From contig NZ_JAGETY010000002.1 of assembly GCF_017571525.1 (NCBI RefSeq), positions 124,001-188,000 on the forward strand: a stretch of DNA of 64,000 bases. Reading direction: 5' to 3'. This document shows positions 16,668 through 26,100 of this stretch, piece by piece. Within the stretch, counting starts at the first letter, position 1; the number at the start of each line of letters is the position of its first letter. The notes under the pieces were generated by a model that was given only the letters and a program-made list of their open reading frames with translations, did not search any database and was not told the DNA's origin. The stretch is from Hymenobacter sp. BT559. GTDB lineage: Bacteria; Bacteroidota; Bacteroidia; Cytophagales; Hymenobacteraceae. A program made the position numbers and the translations under genes.

Positions 16668-18278
16668 TTGAGCAATGAATTAATTATCAATTCCACCCCC
16701 GAGGGGGAGCGGATTGCCTTGCTCCAGGATAAGCGGCTGATTGAGTACCACTTCGACCGCAACGACACCAACTACGCGGTAGGTGATATCTTCCTGGGCA
16801 CCGTGCGCAAGGTGATGCCCGGCCTTAATGCGGCCTTCGTCGATATTGGCTCCGAAAAGGATGCCTTTTTGCACTACGGCGACCTGGGCGAGCAATTCCC
16901 ATCCCTTAATAAATGGGTGGGTAGCGTGCTCAAGCACCAAGCACAATCGCCTGGCCTGGAGCACTTTAAACTAGAGGCGCCGCTCGAAAAGGTTGGCAAG
17001 GCCGACAGTGTCTTCAAGAAAGGCCAGAACCTGCTGGTGCAGGTGGTAAAAGAACCCATCTCGACCAAAGGGCCGCGTGTCAGCACCGATATTTCGATGG
17101 CGGGCCGCTACTTGGTGCTCATGCCGTTCACCAATACCATTTCGGTATCGAAGAAAATCGTGAGTAAGGCCGAGCGCGACCGACTCAAGCGCCTCATTGC
17201 CAGTATTAAACCCGAGGGCTTTGGCGTTATTATCCGTACCGTGGCCGAAGGCCACGAGGTAGCCGAGCTCGACCGCGACATGCAGAGCATGGTCGATAAC
17301 TGGAACACGCTCTACCAAAACCTGCGCAAGGGCCAGCCCCGCGACAAGATGCTGGGTGAGCTGGGCCGTACTTCCTCGATGCTGCGCGACATGCTCAACG
17401 AGTCGTTCGACTCGATTGTGGTAGATACGCCGGCCCGCTATGAGGAGATGAAAGATTACGTGCAGAAAATCGCGCCCGACAAGCTCGGGCTGGTGAAGCT
17501 GCACAATAGCAAGGTGAAGGTTTTTGAGCAGCTAGGCATTGAAAAGCAGCTCAAAACCTTGTTTGGCAAAACGGTGAGCGTGCCGGGCGGCGGCTACCTC
17601 GTGATAGAGCACACCGAGGCGCTGCACGTGGTAGACGTAAACTCGGGCTCGAAAAGCAACCAGGAAAACGACCAGGAGGCCACAGCCCTCATGATTAATC
17701 TACTGGCTGCGAAGGAGGTAGCGCGCCAGCTGCGCCTGCGCGACATGGGTGGTATCATCGTAGTAGACTTCATCGACATGCGGGCCGCCGAGAGCCGCAA
17801 GAAAGTGGAAGACGCGGTGTACCACATCATGAAGCAGGACAAGGCCAAGTTTACCATCCTGCCCATTACCAAGTTTGGCTTGATGCAGATAACCCGGCAA
17901 CGAGTTCGCCCAGCCGAAACCATCGTGACCGGCGAGGTGTGCCCCACCTGCGGGGGCACCGGCAAGATTTCGGCTTCTATCCAGGTTACCGATGAGATTG
18001 ATAACAGCATCGACGACTTGCTAGTCAATCAGAATCAGGCGGGTATCACGCTCTACGTGCACCCCTTCCTGCACGCTTACTATACCAAGGGGCTAGTGAG
18101 CCGGCAGATGAAGTGGTATTTGAAATACTATAAGTGGGTGAAGGTGATGAAAGACACTGCGCTAGGCCTCACTGACTTCCGCATCGAAGATGAACACGGC
18201 GAGCAGATTGAATTGCACTCGGCCGCCGCGGCCATGGCTAGGGCCCAAGACCGTGAGGTAGTGGTGGAGGATGTCTAG
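16668..18278 (+). CDS. rng: Ribonuclease G/E family endoribonuclease
   Basis: A 536-residue RNase that processes rRNA and decays mRNA. It starts with TTG at 16668 (MSNELIINSTPEGERIALL), the family N-terminus; no ATG in frame is near. Features in order: S1 RNA-binding domain (GDIFLGTVRKVMPGLNAAFVDIG, EKDAFLHY), the 5'-sensor/RNase H-like region (PRVSTDISMAGRYLVLMP), the DNase I-like catalytic part (HVVDVNSGSK and IIVVDFIDM, with metal-binding Asp), and the Zn-link motif VCPTCGGTGK. There is no long disordered scaffold tail, so it is RNase G-like. The TAG stop lies in the outer CTAG of repeat A3. Confidence 0.95.
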   Translation: MSNELIINSTPEGERIALLQDKRLIEYHFDRNDTNYAVGDIFLGTVRKVMPGLNAAFVDIGSEKDAFLHYGDLGEQFPSLNKWVGSVLKHQAQSPGLEHFKLEAPLEKVGKADSVFKKGQNLLVQVVKEPISTKGPRVSTDISMAGRYLVLMPFTNTISVSKKIVSKAERDRLKRLIASIKPEGFGVIIRTVAEGHEVAELDRDMQSMVDNWNTLYQNLRKGQPRDKMLGELGRTSSMLRDMLNESFDSIVVDTPARYEEMKDYVQKIAPDKLGLVKLHNSKVKVFEQLGIEKQLKTLFGKTVSVPGGGYLVIEHTEALHVVDVNSGSKSNQENDQEATALMINLLAAKEVARQLRLRDMGGIIVVDFIDMRAAESRKKVEDAVYHIMKQDKAKFTILPITKFGLMQITRQRVRPAETIVTGEVCPTCGGTGKISASIQVTDEIDNSIDDLLVNQNQAGITLYVHPFLHAYYTKGLVSRQMKWYLKYYKWVKVMKDTALGLTDFRIEDEHGEQIELHSAAAAMARAQDREVVVEDV

Positions 18279-18463
18279 ACCACGGATTCGGACGGATTTT
18301 TCGGATTAATCGGATTTTGTAGACGATTACAATAAAGAAAGGCCACCCAGTAGGGTGGCCTTTCTTATTTCCAGCTATTGCAAAGAACTAGCAAAATAGG
18401 CTTTTGAACAGTCGTCTACAAAATCCGATTCATCCGTAAAATCCATCCGAATCCGTGGTCTAG
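18275..18463. repeat. Intergenic inverted repeat, family A copy 3
   Basis: Two 51-bp arms (18275-18325 and 18413-18463) with about four mismatches, both ending in an outer CTAG. The stop codons of the two convergent genes, TAG at 18276-18278 and TAG (minus) at 18462-18460, are both inside these terminal CTAGs. A perfect terminator hairpin lies in the centre. Confidence 0.88.
18335..18366. terminator. Bidirectional terminator inside repeat A3
   Basis: Arm 18335-18348, loop AGTA, arm 18353-18366. A perfect 14-bp stem with the same GGCCACCC/GGGTGGCC core as the hairpin inside repeat A1. Confidence 0.87.
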
Positions 18464-19152
18464 AATTTAAGACCTAAATCCAGCGAGAAAACGCTGTTTT
18501 TAATACTTACATCGGAGAAGTTGCGGGTGCGCTCGAAGTACCGGTCGAAGTCAACCAGCCCGTGGTGATAACTGAGCCCGGCCAGGAACTTCGTGCTCTT
18601 GCCAAGCTGATACTCAGCGCCTACTGCGCCAATCAGGTTGGCATCGACGGGAAGTACGTGACTGCTGGCCGACGTCTGGTTATTGTTGTCGTAGGGGTCG
18701 GTATAATATTTCTCGCCATTGATGCGCGACTGCACCGGCACGGCCAGCGAGCCCCCTACCTGGAAGTAGATGCGCGTGGCGGGGGCCACTTCATTGGTAA
18801 AGAGTTTAAGCGTGAGCGGCAGCTCTAGGTATTGGATGGCTATTTTTTGCTCAACCCGGGTGCCCGGAAGCTGGGACATGGAAAGCGGATTGCGGTCGAG
18901 GTAAGAGATAGTGCCGCCTTTACCTGTCAAGAATAAGCCAGTATTAAAGGCGTAGTTCTCGCCGAAGAAGTAGTCCATGAATATGCCCCCGCCGAAGCTG
19001 AATTTGCTGCTCTCACTCTGAAAGGAGGTAGCCGAAGTGGAGCTAGTGCGCAGGTAAGAGATGGACGGCGATACTTTAAGCCCAATCTCGACTTGGGCAA
19101 AGGCGGCCGGAGCTACAGCCAGAGCTGCCAGCGTAAGAAATAGTTTTTTCAT
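18460..19152 (-). CDS. Outer-membrane beta-barrel protein (PorT-like family)
   Basis: A 230-residue protein. The start is the ATG at 19152, which opens the signal peptide MKKLFLTLAALAVAPAAFAQ; the frame runs further upstream into the gldB promoter and is rejected there. The mature part has alternating amphipathic beta strands with Gly/aromatic turns (GGGIFMDYFFGENYAFNTGLF, IQYLELPLTLKLFTNE, FLAGLSYHHGLVDF) and ends in SLDLGLKF with a terminal Phe typical of outer-membrane barrels. Best class is the small barrel family that includes PorT; a specific role is not established. Divergent from gldB, 82 bp apart. Confidence 0.82.
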   Translation of the reverse strand: MKKLFLTLAALAVAPAAFAQVEIGLKVSPSISYLRTSSTSATSFQSESSKFSFGGGIFMDYFFGENYAFNTGLFLTGKGGTISYLDRNPLSMSQLPGTRVEQKIAIQYLELPLTLKLFTNEVAPATRIYFQVGGSLAVPVQSRINGEKYYTDPYDNNNQTSASSHVLPVDANLIGAVGAEYQLGKSTKFLAGLSYHHGLVDFDRYFERTRNFSDVSIKNSVFSLDLGLKF

Positions 19153-19208
19153 ACAGTGATGCAGGTAGTGTTTAGCACTACCAAACGGGATAGGGCGTTG
19201 GGAAAGTG

Positions 19209-19216
19209 TAATTTTG
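19209..19216 (+). promoter_or_regulatory. -7 box TAATTTTG of gldB
   Basis: An exact TAnnTTTG match. It overlaps an in-frame TTG at 19214 and therefore argues for the next TTG at 19235 as the gldB start. No clear -33 TTG. Confidence 0.6.
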
Positions 19217-19234
19217 CACAAAAATACTCCGAGC

Positions 19235-20248
19235 TTGAAACTCTCTTCGCTTACTTCGATAGTGCTGCTGGCAGTGGTGGGGCTGCTAGCCGGCTGCCGC
19301 CAGGGCGCCGATGGCTGCCGCCCCGACCCAGCCGCCAATGCGCCGGCCGCCTCCCTACAGCTAAAACACCTGGAGCGGGCCTTCTTCCAGATTAAGAATC
19401 CGGCCGAAGGGTTGCAGTTTATGCGCGCCAATCCCGTTTTTGCCCGCTACTACCTGCAAGCCGGGCAGGCGCCACCCGATACCCTAGCCAAAGCGCTGGC
19501 GCAGCTGGCCACCAACCCCGACCTGCAGCAGCTCAGCCAGCAAACCGCCACCGCCTTTGCCGACTCGGCTAGCCTGCGCCAAGAGCTGGCGAGCATGTTT
19601 GGGCGAGTGAAGTATTATTTTCCTGACTTCAAGGCCCCAGCCGTGGCGGCCACCTACGTGAGTGGGCTGATGGGCAAGGATGTTTATGTAAATGACAGCC
19701 TGCTCGTTATCAGCCTCGACTGGTTTGCGGGGCCGAAAGCCAAGTACCGGCCCGACTTGCCGCACTACATGCTGCGGCGCTACCGCCCGGCGTTTGTGCT
19801 GCCCACGCTGGCCCTAGCGGTGTCGAGCAAATACAACCGCCACCAGCTGACGGCCACCTCGATGCTGGACCAGATGGTAGACCAGGGCAAGCGCCTCTAC
19901 TTTGCCGGTGCGGTACTGCCTTGCACGTCCGACTCGCTGCTCATCGGCTACTCAGCTAAAGATTTGGCAAATGTCAAATTCAACGAAGCCCGCATCTGGG
20001 GGCACTTTCTCGAAAACAACCTGCTCTTCAGCACCACGCCGTTTGTAATTCAGAAATACGTAGGTGAGCGGCCCAATGTGCCCGAAATAGACCGTACCTG
20101 TCCCGGCCGGGTCGGCCAGTGGGTAGGCCTGCAAATAGTGCGCAAATACATGACCGAGCACTCGGGCGTGACGCTAGCCCAGCTTATGGCCGAGAAAGAT
20201 GCCCAGCGCATTTTGAATGAGTCGCACTACCGGCCGAAGAAGCAGTAG
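19235..20248 (+). CDS. gldB: Gliding motility lipoprotein GldB
   Basis: A 337-residue lipoprotein. Starting at TTG 19235 gives MKLSSLTSIVLLAVVGLLAG and the lipobox Cys21, a textbook lipoprotein signal; an upstream TTG at 19214 lies on the promoter -7 box. GldB family motifs are present: KYYFPDFKAPAVAATYVSG, SLDWFAGP, YMLRRYRPAFVLP, DQGKRLYFAGAVLP, ENNLLFSTTPFVIQKYV and a C-terminal CPGRVGQWVGLQIVRKYM. GldB is needed for gliding and T9SS function in flavobacteria; its activity is unknown. A glycosyltransferase follows after 11 bp, so the two are probably one transcript. Confidence 0.92.
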   Translation: MKLSSLTSIVLLAVVGLLAGCRQGADGCRPDPAANAPAASLQLKHLERAFFQIKNPAEGLQFMRANPVFARYYLQAGQAPPDTLAKALAQLATNPDLQQLSQQTATAFADSASLRQELASMFGRVKYYFPDFKAPAVAATYVSGLMGKDVYVNDSLLVISLDWFAGPKAKYRPDLPHYMLRRYRPAFVLPTLALAVSSKYNRHQLTATSMLDQMVDQGKRLYFAGAVLPCTSDSLLIGYSAKDLANVKFNEARIWGHFLENNLLFSTTPFVIQKYVGERPNVPEIDRTCPGRVGQWVGLQIVRKYMTEHSGVTLAQLMAEKDAQRILNESHYRPKKQ

Positions 20249-20259
20249 GTAGTGACCGT

Positions 20260-21462
20260 ATGCACATTGCCGTTTTCAGCCAGTACCACACCAGCCCCGA
20301 CTGCCCAGCTACTAGCCGGCACTACACGCTGCTGGCCGAAGTAGCCCGGCACCACCGCGTTACGCTACTCACCACGCCCGCCTGGCGCAGCCAGCAGCTC
20401 ACGCACGAGTGGCCCTGGGTGCCGCCCGGCGTGGAACTGCTGGAAGCTAATATCCCATATGACAACAAGATGGGGCCGGCGCGGCGGGCACTAGCCTTTG
20501 CGCAGTATGCGGCGTGGGCGGTGCGTGCCGGCCGGCGCATTGCGCAGCCCGATGTGGTGTGGGGCATCAGCACGCCGCTCACGGCGGCCTGGGCGGCGGC
20601 GCGGGTGGCGCGGCATTGGCGGGCGCCGTGGGTCTTTGAAGTACAGGATTTATGGCCTTCTTTTCCGGTGGCAATGGGCGCGGTACCTACCGCGCTAGCC
20701 CGGCAGCAGCTCTTTGCGCTAGAGAAAAGGCTGTATGAAAGCGCGGCGCACATTGTGCCGCTTTCACCCGATATGAGCCGCTACGTGGCCGGGCTAGGCA
20801 TTGCTGAAAGCAAAATCACTACGCTGCTCAATGGCACCGACCTCGACCTGGCGGCCCGCGCTACCCCAGCCGCCGTGGCGGTCTTACGTCAGGCCCAGGG
20901 CCTGGCCGGGCAGCGGGTGGTGCTCTACGCCGGCACCTTCGGGCGGGCCAACGACATGCCGACGGTGGTGGCAGCCGCGGAGGCCCTAGTGGCAGCCGAC
21001 CCGGCGGTGACGTTTCTGTTTCTTGGTCATGGCTACTATGCGCCGCTGGTGGCAGCCGCAGCGGCGCGCTGGCCCGGCCGCATTCGGCTGGTGGGCGGGC
21101 AGCCACGCCACGCGGTGTTCAGCTGGTTTGCGCTGGCCGATGTGGCTATTGTGTCCTTTCTGGGCTTGCCGGTGCTCGATGCCAACTCGCCGGCTAAGCT
21201 CTACGATGCGCTGGCGGTAGGCACGCCCGTGGTGGTAACTAACGCCGGCTGGACAAAGCAGCTCGTCGAAACGCACCGCTGCGGCTGGTACACGCCGGCC
21301 GGCGATGCGCCAGCCCTGGCTACTTGCCTGCATGCCGCACTGGCCGACCCCGTGGCCCTAGCCGCGGCGGGTGAGCGCGGCCGAGCACTGGCCCAGGCCG
21401 AGTTTGACCGGGTAGCGCTGGCGGCCCAGATGCGCCGCATTTTGGAAAACGCCGCGGGCTAG
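20260..21462 (+). CDS. Glycosyltransferase family 4 protein (WbuB-like)
   Basis: A 400-residue GT-B fold enzyme. The N-terminal domain starts MHIAVFSQYHTSPDCPATSR and contains WVFEVQDLWPSFPV, a signature of WbuB-type GT4 enzymes acting on cell-surface polysaccharides. The C-terminal donor-binding domain has VVLYAGTFGRANDM, FLFLGHGYY and SPAKLYDALAVGTPVV, the E-x7-E-like region that binds the nucleotide sugar. It is cytosolic or at the inner membrane. It follows gldB by 11 bp, but I know of no functional link. The usual polysaccharide cluster is missing around it. Donor and acceptor are unknown. Confidence 0.88.
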   Translation: MHIAVFSQYHTSPDCPATSRHYTLLAEVARHHRVTLLTTPAWRSQQLTHEWPWVPPGVELLEANIPYDNKMGPARRALAFAQYAAWAVRAGRRIAQPDVVWGISTPLTAAWAAARVARHWRAPWVFEVQDLWPSFPVAMGAVPTALARQQLFALEKRLYESAAHIVPLSPDMSRYVAGLGIAESKITTLLNGTDLDLAARATPAAVAVLRQAQGLAGQRVVLYAGTFGRANDMPTVVAAAEALVAADPAVTFLFLGHGYYAPLVAAAAARWPGRIRLVGGQPRHAVFSWFALADVAIVSFLGLPVLDANSPAKLYDALAVGTPVVVTNAGWTKQLVETHRCGWYTPAGDAPALATCLHAALADPVALAAAGERGRALAQAEFDRVALAAQMRRILENAAG

Positions 21463-21472
21463 CCCCTTTAGC

Positions 21473-21513
21473 AAAAAAGGCCCGGCTGCAAGTGCTTGCA
21501 GCCGAGCCTTTTT
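21473..21513. terminator. Bidirectional terminator
   Basis: A long stem (AAAAAAGG.CCGGCTGCAAG pairing with CTTGCAGCCG..CCTTTTT) with a two-base loop and A/T runs on both sides. It sits between the convergent glycosyltransferase and Thr-rich genes. Confidence 0.88.
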
Positions 21514-21531
21514 ACTTACGCTAAGTAGCGA

Positions 21532-21807
21532 CTACTTAACTTTTACTTTTTTGCGGTTAGCCTTGATGCGCGTGCCGGCCGGTACGGTCATCGTATTGGG
21601 GCTGGTGGGCTGGGCAGTGGTAGTGGTCGACTCTACCGTGGTTGATGACGGGGTCGTAGTTTGCATGGTGCCCGTCATGGGCGTCGTGGTCGTGGTAGTA
21701 GGCGTCGTGGTGGTCTGACGGGTCGTCGTGGTCGTGGTACCAGTCTGGGCGTTAGCCGAATAAGCGCCAGCGGTTAATAGCGCGGCGAGAACAAGCAGCT
21801 TTTTCAT
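21532..21807 (-). CDS. Small secreted Thr-rich low-complexity protein
   Basis: A 91-residue protein with a signal peptide (MKKLLVLAALLTAGAYSANAQ) from the ATG at 21807. The middle is almost only Thr with a few Pro, Gln, Met and Ser (TTTTTTRQTTTT and similar), and the C-terminus is basic (RIKANRKKVKVK). No enzyme motif. Such Thr runs are often O-glycosylated in Bacteroidota, though the defined D-(S/T)-hydrophobic glycosylation motif is not obvious here. It stands alone with a shared terminator at its 3' end. Function unknown. Confidence 0.7.
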   Translation of the reverse strand: MKKLLVLAALLTAGAYSANAQTGTTTTTTRQTTTTPTTTTTTPMTGTMQTTTPSSTTVESTTTTAQPTSPNTMTVPAGTRIKANRKKVKVK

Positions 21808-21982
21808 AAGAGTAGTATTTTCGGTGGAAGGAAGAGCTGACTTCACGCAGAAGTCAGAAATCGTTCGCCTTTAACGCTACCCAAACTAAAAGGTTAAATG
21901 CAGGCCGTGACAGCGGGCTAGCTCAGGCATATCGCCGGCAGCATTCTACTGACAATCAAAGGTCTATCTCAGCCTAAGCAGC

Positions 21983-22957
21983 CTACGAAATCGGCACCTT
22001 GCGCAGAATAGCCTCAATCAGGTCGTGGGTGCGAATCCCATCGGCTTCGGCCTCGTAGGTCATCAGAATGCGGTGGTTGAGCACATCTTCGGCCACATCC
22101 TTGATGTCTTCGGGCAGCACGTAGTCGCGGCCGTCGAGATAGGCCACGGCGCGGGCAGCGCGGTGCAGGGCAATGCTGGCGCGCGGGCTAGCCCCAAACT
22201 GCACGGCTTGCGCAAACTCGGGCAGGTCGTAGTCGGCCGGGCGGCGCGTAGCAAATACCAGTTCAATTAAATACTTTTCCAGCGTATCGGAAATCGTGAC
22301 CTGGTTTATCTGGTCGCGGATACCAAAAATATCTTCCTTGGTTAGCACCGGCCGCACATCACCCTGAAAGCCTAGGTTGGCCATGCGGCGCATCACCTCC
22401 AGCTCATCGGCTTTTTTGAGGTAATCGACGTGCACTTTCAGCATGAAGCGGTCGACCTGCGCCTCGGGCAGCGGGTAGGTACCCTCTTGCTCCACGGGGT
22501 TTTGGGTGGCTAGCACCAAAAAAGGCCGGTCGAGGGCATAGGTCGTTTCGCCGATGGTGACTTGGTTTTCCTGCATGGCTTCGAGCAGAGCGCTCTGCAC
22601 CTTGGCCGGCGAGCGGTTTATCTCGTCGGCCAGCACGAGGTTGGCGAAGATGGGTCCTTTCTTCACCTCAAAAACCGATTGGTTCTGGTTGTAAATCATG
22701 GTGCCCACGAGGTCGGAGGGCAGCAGGTCGGGCGTGAACTGCACGCGCTGAAAATGCAGGTGCAGCACCTGGGCCAGGGTACTTACGGTGAGGGTTTTGG
22801 CTAGGCCCGGCACGCCTTCAAGCAAAATGTGGCCGCCGGTGAAGACGCCGATAAGCAAACGGTTGACGAGGGCGCGCTGGCCCACCACCACTTTTTCCAT
22901 TTCGGCGAAGGCCTGGCGAATAAGCGGTCGGTAATCGGGGGCGGAAGTAGGCTGCAT
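21983..22957 (-). CDS. MoxR family AAA+ ATPase
   Basis: A 324-residue AAA+ ATPase. The start at 22957 gives MQPTSAPDYRPLIRQAFAEM, the normal MoxR N-terminus; the open frame extends upstream without similarity. Walker A is LLEGVPGLAKT, Walker B LVLADEINR, followed by VQSALLEAMQE, the sensor TQNPVEQEGTYPLPEAQ with RFMLKV, and the lid domain GASPRASIALHRAARA. MoxR proteins act as metal-insertion or folding chaperones, usually with DUF58 and von Willebrand A proteins encoded next door. None of these partners is adjacent here. It is divergent from tamB. Confidence 0.93.
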   Translation of the reverse strand: MQPTSAPDYRPLIRQAFAEMEKVVVGQRALVNRLLIGVFTGGHILLEGVPGLAKTLTVSTLAQVLHLHFQRVQFTPDLLPSDLVGTMIYNQNQSVFEVKKGPIFANLVLADEINRSPAKVQSALLEAMQENQVTIGETTYALDRPFLVLATQNPVEQEGTYPLPEAQVDRFMLKVHVDYLKKADELEVMRRMANLGFQGDVRPVLTKEDIFGIRDQINQVTISDTLEKYLIELVFATRRPADYDLPEFAQAVQFGASPRASIALHRAARAVAYLDGRDYVLPEDIKDVAEDVLNHRILMTYEAEADGIRTHDLIEAILRKVPIS

Positions 22958-23166
22958 AGGGCAAAGTAACGGCGGTGCCCCGGATAGCGGCGCGGCACAT
23001 GGCCTCCTTGCGGGGCGTGGGAGACGTGCTAAACGCAACTGTATGGTCCAGGTTGGACACACTTCCAACGCAAATACCCAACCCCGGCCGATGGTTTGCC
23101 GTTTGGAAAGCTTCGATTCTGTCTCTCCTGAAGCCGGGCGCGGCTTCGCTTTCCTTTTATCTGCCT

Positions 23167-26100
23167 GTGTCAGTATATCTACGGCGCTTTCTGTACGTGG
23201 TCTTCGGGTTGATTGCACTGGTATTGCTGCTAGTGATAGGCGTCGTTGTGTTCCTGCAATTCCCGGCGGGCCAGGATTTTGTAGCGCGCCGCGCCGAAGG
23301 CTACCTGCGCGACAAGCTCAAGACCGAGGTGCGACTAGGCACCTTCCGCACCGACCTCCGGCACGCTATCAACTTTGACAATGTGTACCTGGCCGACCAG
23401 CAGCGCGACACGCTGCTGAGCGTAGGCCACCTGGGCGTGAGCCTCGACATCTGGGCCTTGCTGCACAAGCAGGTGAATATTAAAGACGTAGAGCTGGAAA
23501 ACGGCCGCGTGCGCCTTACGCGCACCGAGCCCGACAGCGTCACCAACTACGGCTTTATTGTTAAGGCTTTTAGCACCCCTACGGCGCCGGTCGATACGAC
23601 CAGCGCGGGGTTGAAGTACGACATTGGGCGGGTGCACCTGGCCAACATTCTGTTTACGCAGCAAGACCAGGTGGCCGGCTCCGACCTGCGGGCCCGGCTC
23701 GGCGACCTGCTCGTGAACATGGACGAGGTGGATGTGGATAAGTCGGTGTATAAGGTGGATAACGTGGCGCTGCGCCACGCCGCCATCCGGATGGAGCAAA
23801 CCAAAACGGCGCCCGAGCTGGACAATAAGAAGCCTACCAAGCCGCTCGACTTAACATTCGGGCTAAACCGGGCGACGCTGGAAGACGTGGCCTTCACGTA
23901 TAAAAACGAGCCGGCGGCGCAGTATATCGACAGCAAAGTGGGCCTAGCCGACGTCACGGCTAAGAATATTGACCTGCTGCGCGAGCACATCGACCTGAAC
24001 AAGCTGACGCTGAAAAACACCACCTTCGCCTACGCCCAGAACAAGAACATTACGCCCGAAAAAGCACCCATTAACCCCGCCAAAGCGGTGCGCAAGGTGA
24101 ACGAGGCTGCGGAGAAGGCCAACCCCAACCCCATTCGCTGGCGCGTGACGCTAGGCCAGAGCGACATCAGCGGGCTAGCGGTGAACTTCGATAACTTCAA
24201 CGACCCCAAACTGCGGAGCCGCTATCCGGCGCTCGACTACAGCCACCTGCATTTTACTGACCTCGTGCTGAATACGCGCGACCTGGTGGCCACGCCCAAC
24301 CGCACCGCCGGCCGCATCGACAACCTGGCGGGCCGCGACCAGAGCGGCTTTGCTATTACTTCGGCCAGGGCCAACGCGGTGTACGACTCGGTCGAAATCA
24401 AGCTCGACAGCCTCAATCTGGTGACGCCCAATTCGCACATTCGGCGCAGCCTGGCTATACGCTATAAGAGCCTGGGCGCCATCGCCGCCGACCTGCCCAA
24501 CCTGGGCCTGAGCGGCGACCTGCGCACCACCCGGCTGGGCTTCCGCGACGTGCTCTACCTGGTGCCGAGCCTGGCCGATACGCCGCCCTTCACCACCGGC
24601 CCCAACCAAAGCATCTTGCTGAGCGGGCTGGTGACGGGCCGGCTGGGCGACTTGCTGGTGCGCAACCTTGATTTTGTGGGGCTGCGCAACACGGTGGTGC
24701 AGGCCCGGCGGGCGCACATTGTGGGCCTGCCCAACGTGGATAGCCGTTTGTTTGTAGACCTTGACATTCAGCGCTTCAGCACCACGCGCGCCGACCTGCT
24801 GAGCGTGTTGCCCAAGGGCACGGTGCCTTCCAACATCAGCCTCCCCCCTAGCCTTTCGGTGAGCGGCACTTTTCGAGGGCGGCCCACTACGCTGGCCTTC
24901 GACACCAACCTGAAGCTGCGCTCGACCTATGGCAACGTGGCGTTCAGCGGGCGGCTAGGGGCCAAGCAGGCCAATGGCCAGCAGCCGCTGGTGGGCACCT
25001 TCGCGGTGCAGAACTTCGATGCCGGCAAGCTGCTGAAAGATCCCGCCATTGGGCCGATTACGGGCACCGGGCGTATTAATGCTACCGGCAATTTGCAGGA
25101 CCCTAACACGCTGGTGGGCAAGCTGACGGCTAACATCCAGAGTGCCCGCTACAACGGCTACACCTACCACGGCGTGAGCACGGCCGTGGATATTGACCGG
25201 GGCAAATACACCATCGCGGCCAGCAGCCACGACGACCCCAACCTTGACCTCGACCTGAAGGCCGTGGTGAACCTGCGCGACGCCAAGAACCCGAGCTACG
25301 AAGTGACCTCGCTGAACCTGCGCGGCGCCAACCTCACGGCGCTGGGCTTCTATACCGGCGGCAACCTGCAAGTGAAGGGCGACCTGAAAGCCAACCTGCG
25401 CGGGTCGAGCCTGAACACAATCAACGGCACATTCAGCGGCAATCATATTGTGCTGGTGAAGGATAAGCAGCCCTTCGCCCTCGATTCGGTGCAGGGCCGC
25501 ATTGTGCAGAATGCCTCGCGCACGGCGATTGACTTCAACTCGAATGTGGCGGCCATCAACCTCGACGGCAACGTGCACCTGGGCGACCTGGCCACGGAGC
25601 TGCAAAAGCACGTCAACCGCTACTTCCACCTCGACGGCGTAACGCCCTTCCGCGACCCTAGTGCCAACCGCCAGTTCACCTACCTGCTGCGGGTGAAGCG
25701 GCCCCGCATTCTGACGCAGTTTGTGAGCGGCCTGAAGCGGATTTCGCCCTTTACGCTGGCCGGCGACTACAGCCGTGCGGCAGCCCGCCTCACGGCAAAA
25801 TCAACCATTCGCTTTATTCGCTACCAGAACTACCGGCTCGACTCGGTGAAGCTCGACGTAGGCTCGGACCCGCAGAAGCTCGACTACGCCGTGCGGCTAG
25901 CCCGCGCCCGCCAGGATACGACGCTGTCGCTGCGCCGGCCCAGCATAGTAGGCAATCTGGCCGACAATAAAATAAATACTCGCGTGGCCATCCTGGGCGA
26001 CAGCAGCAACCGCGAGCGGCTAGCCTTGGCAGGCACCGTAGAGGCACTCGAACAGCATGGGCACGACGCCTACGAGTTTGTGGCCGCTCCCGAGCAGATT

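Noticed and set aside
16432..16671. 79-codon frame between the COX24-like gene and rng
   Set aside because: GTG start, no motif, spans a terminator hairpin and overlaps the rng start.
22975..23166. 64-codon upstream extension of tamB
   Set aside because: Starts 17 bp from the divergent moxR start, looks non-coding, and places the membrane anchor too far from the N-terminus.
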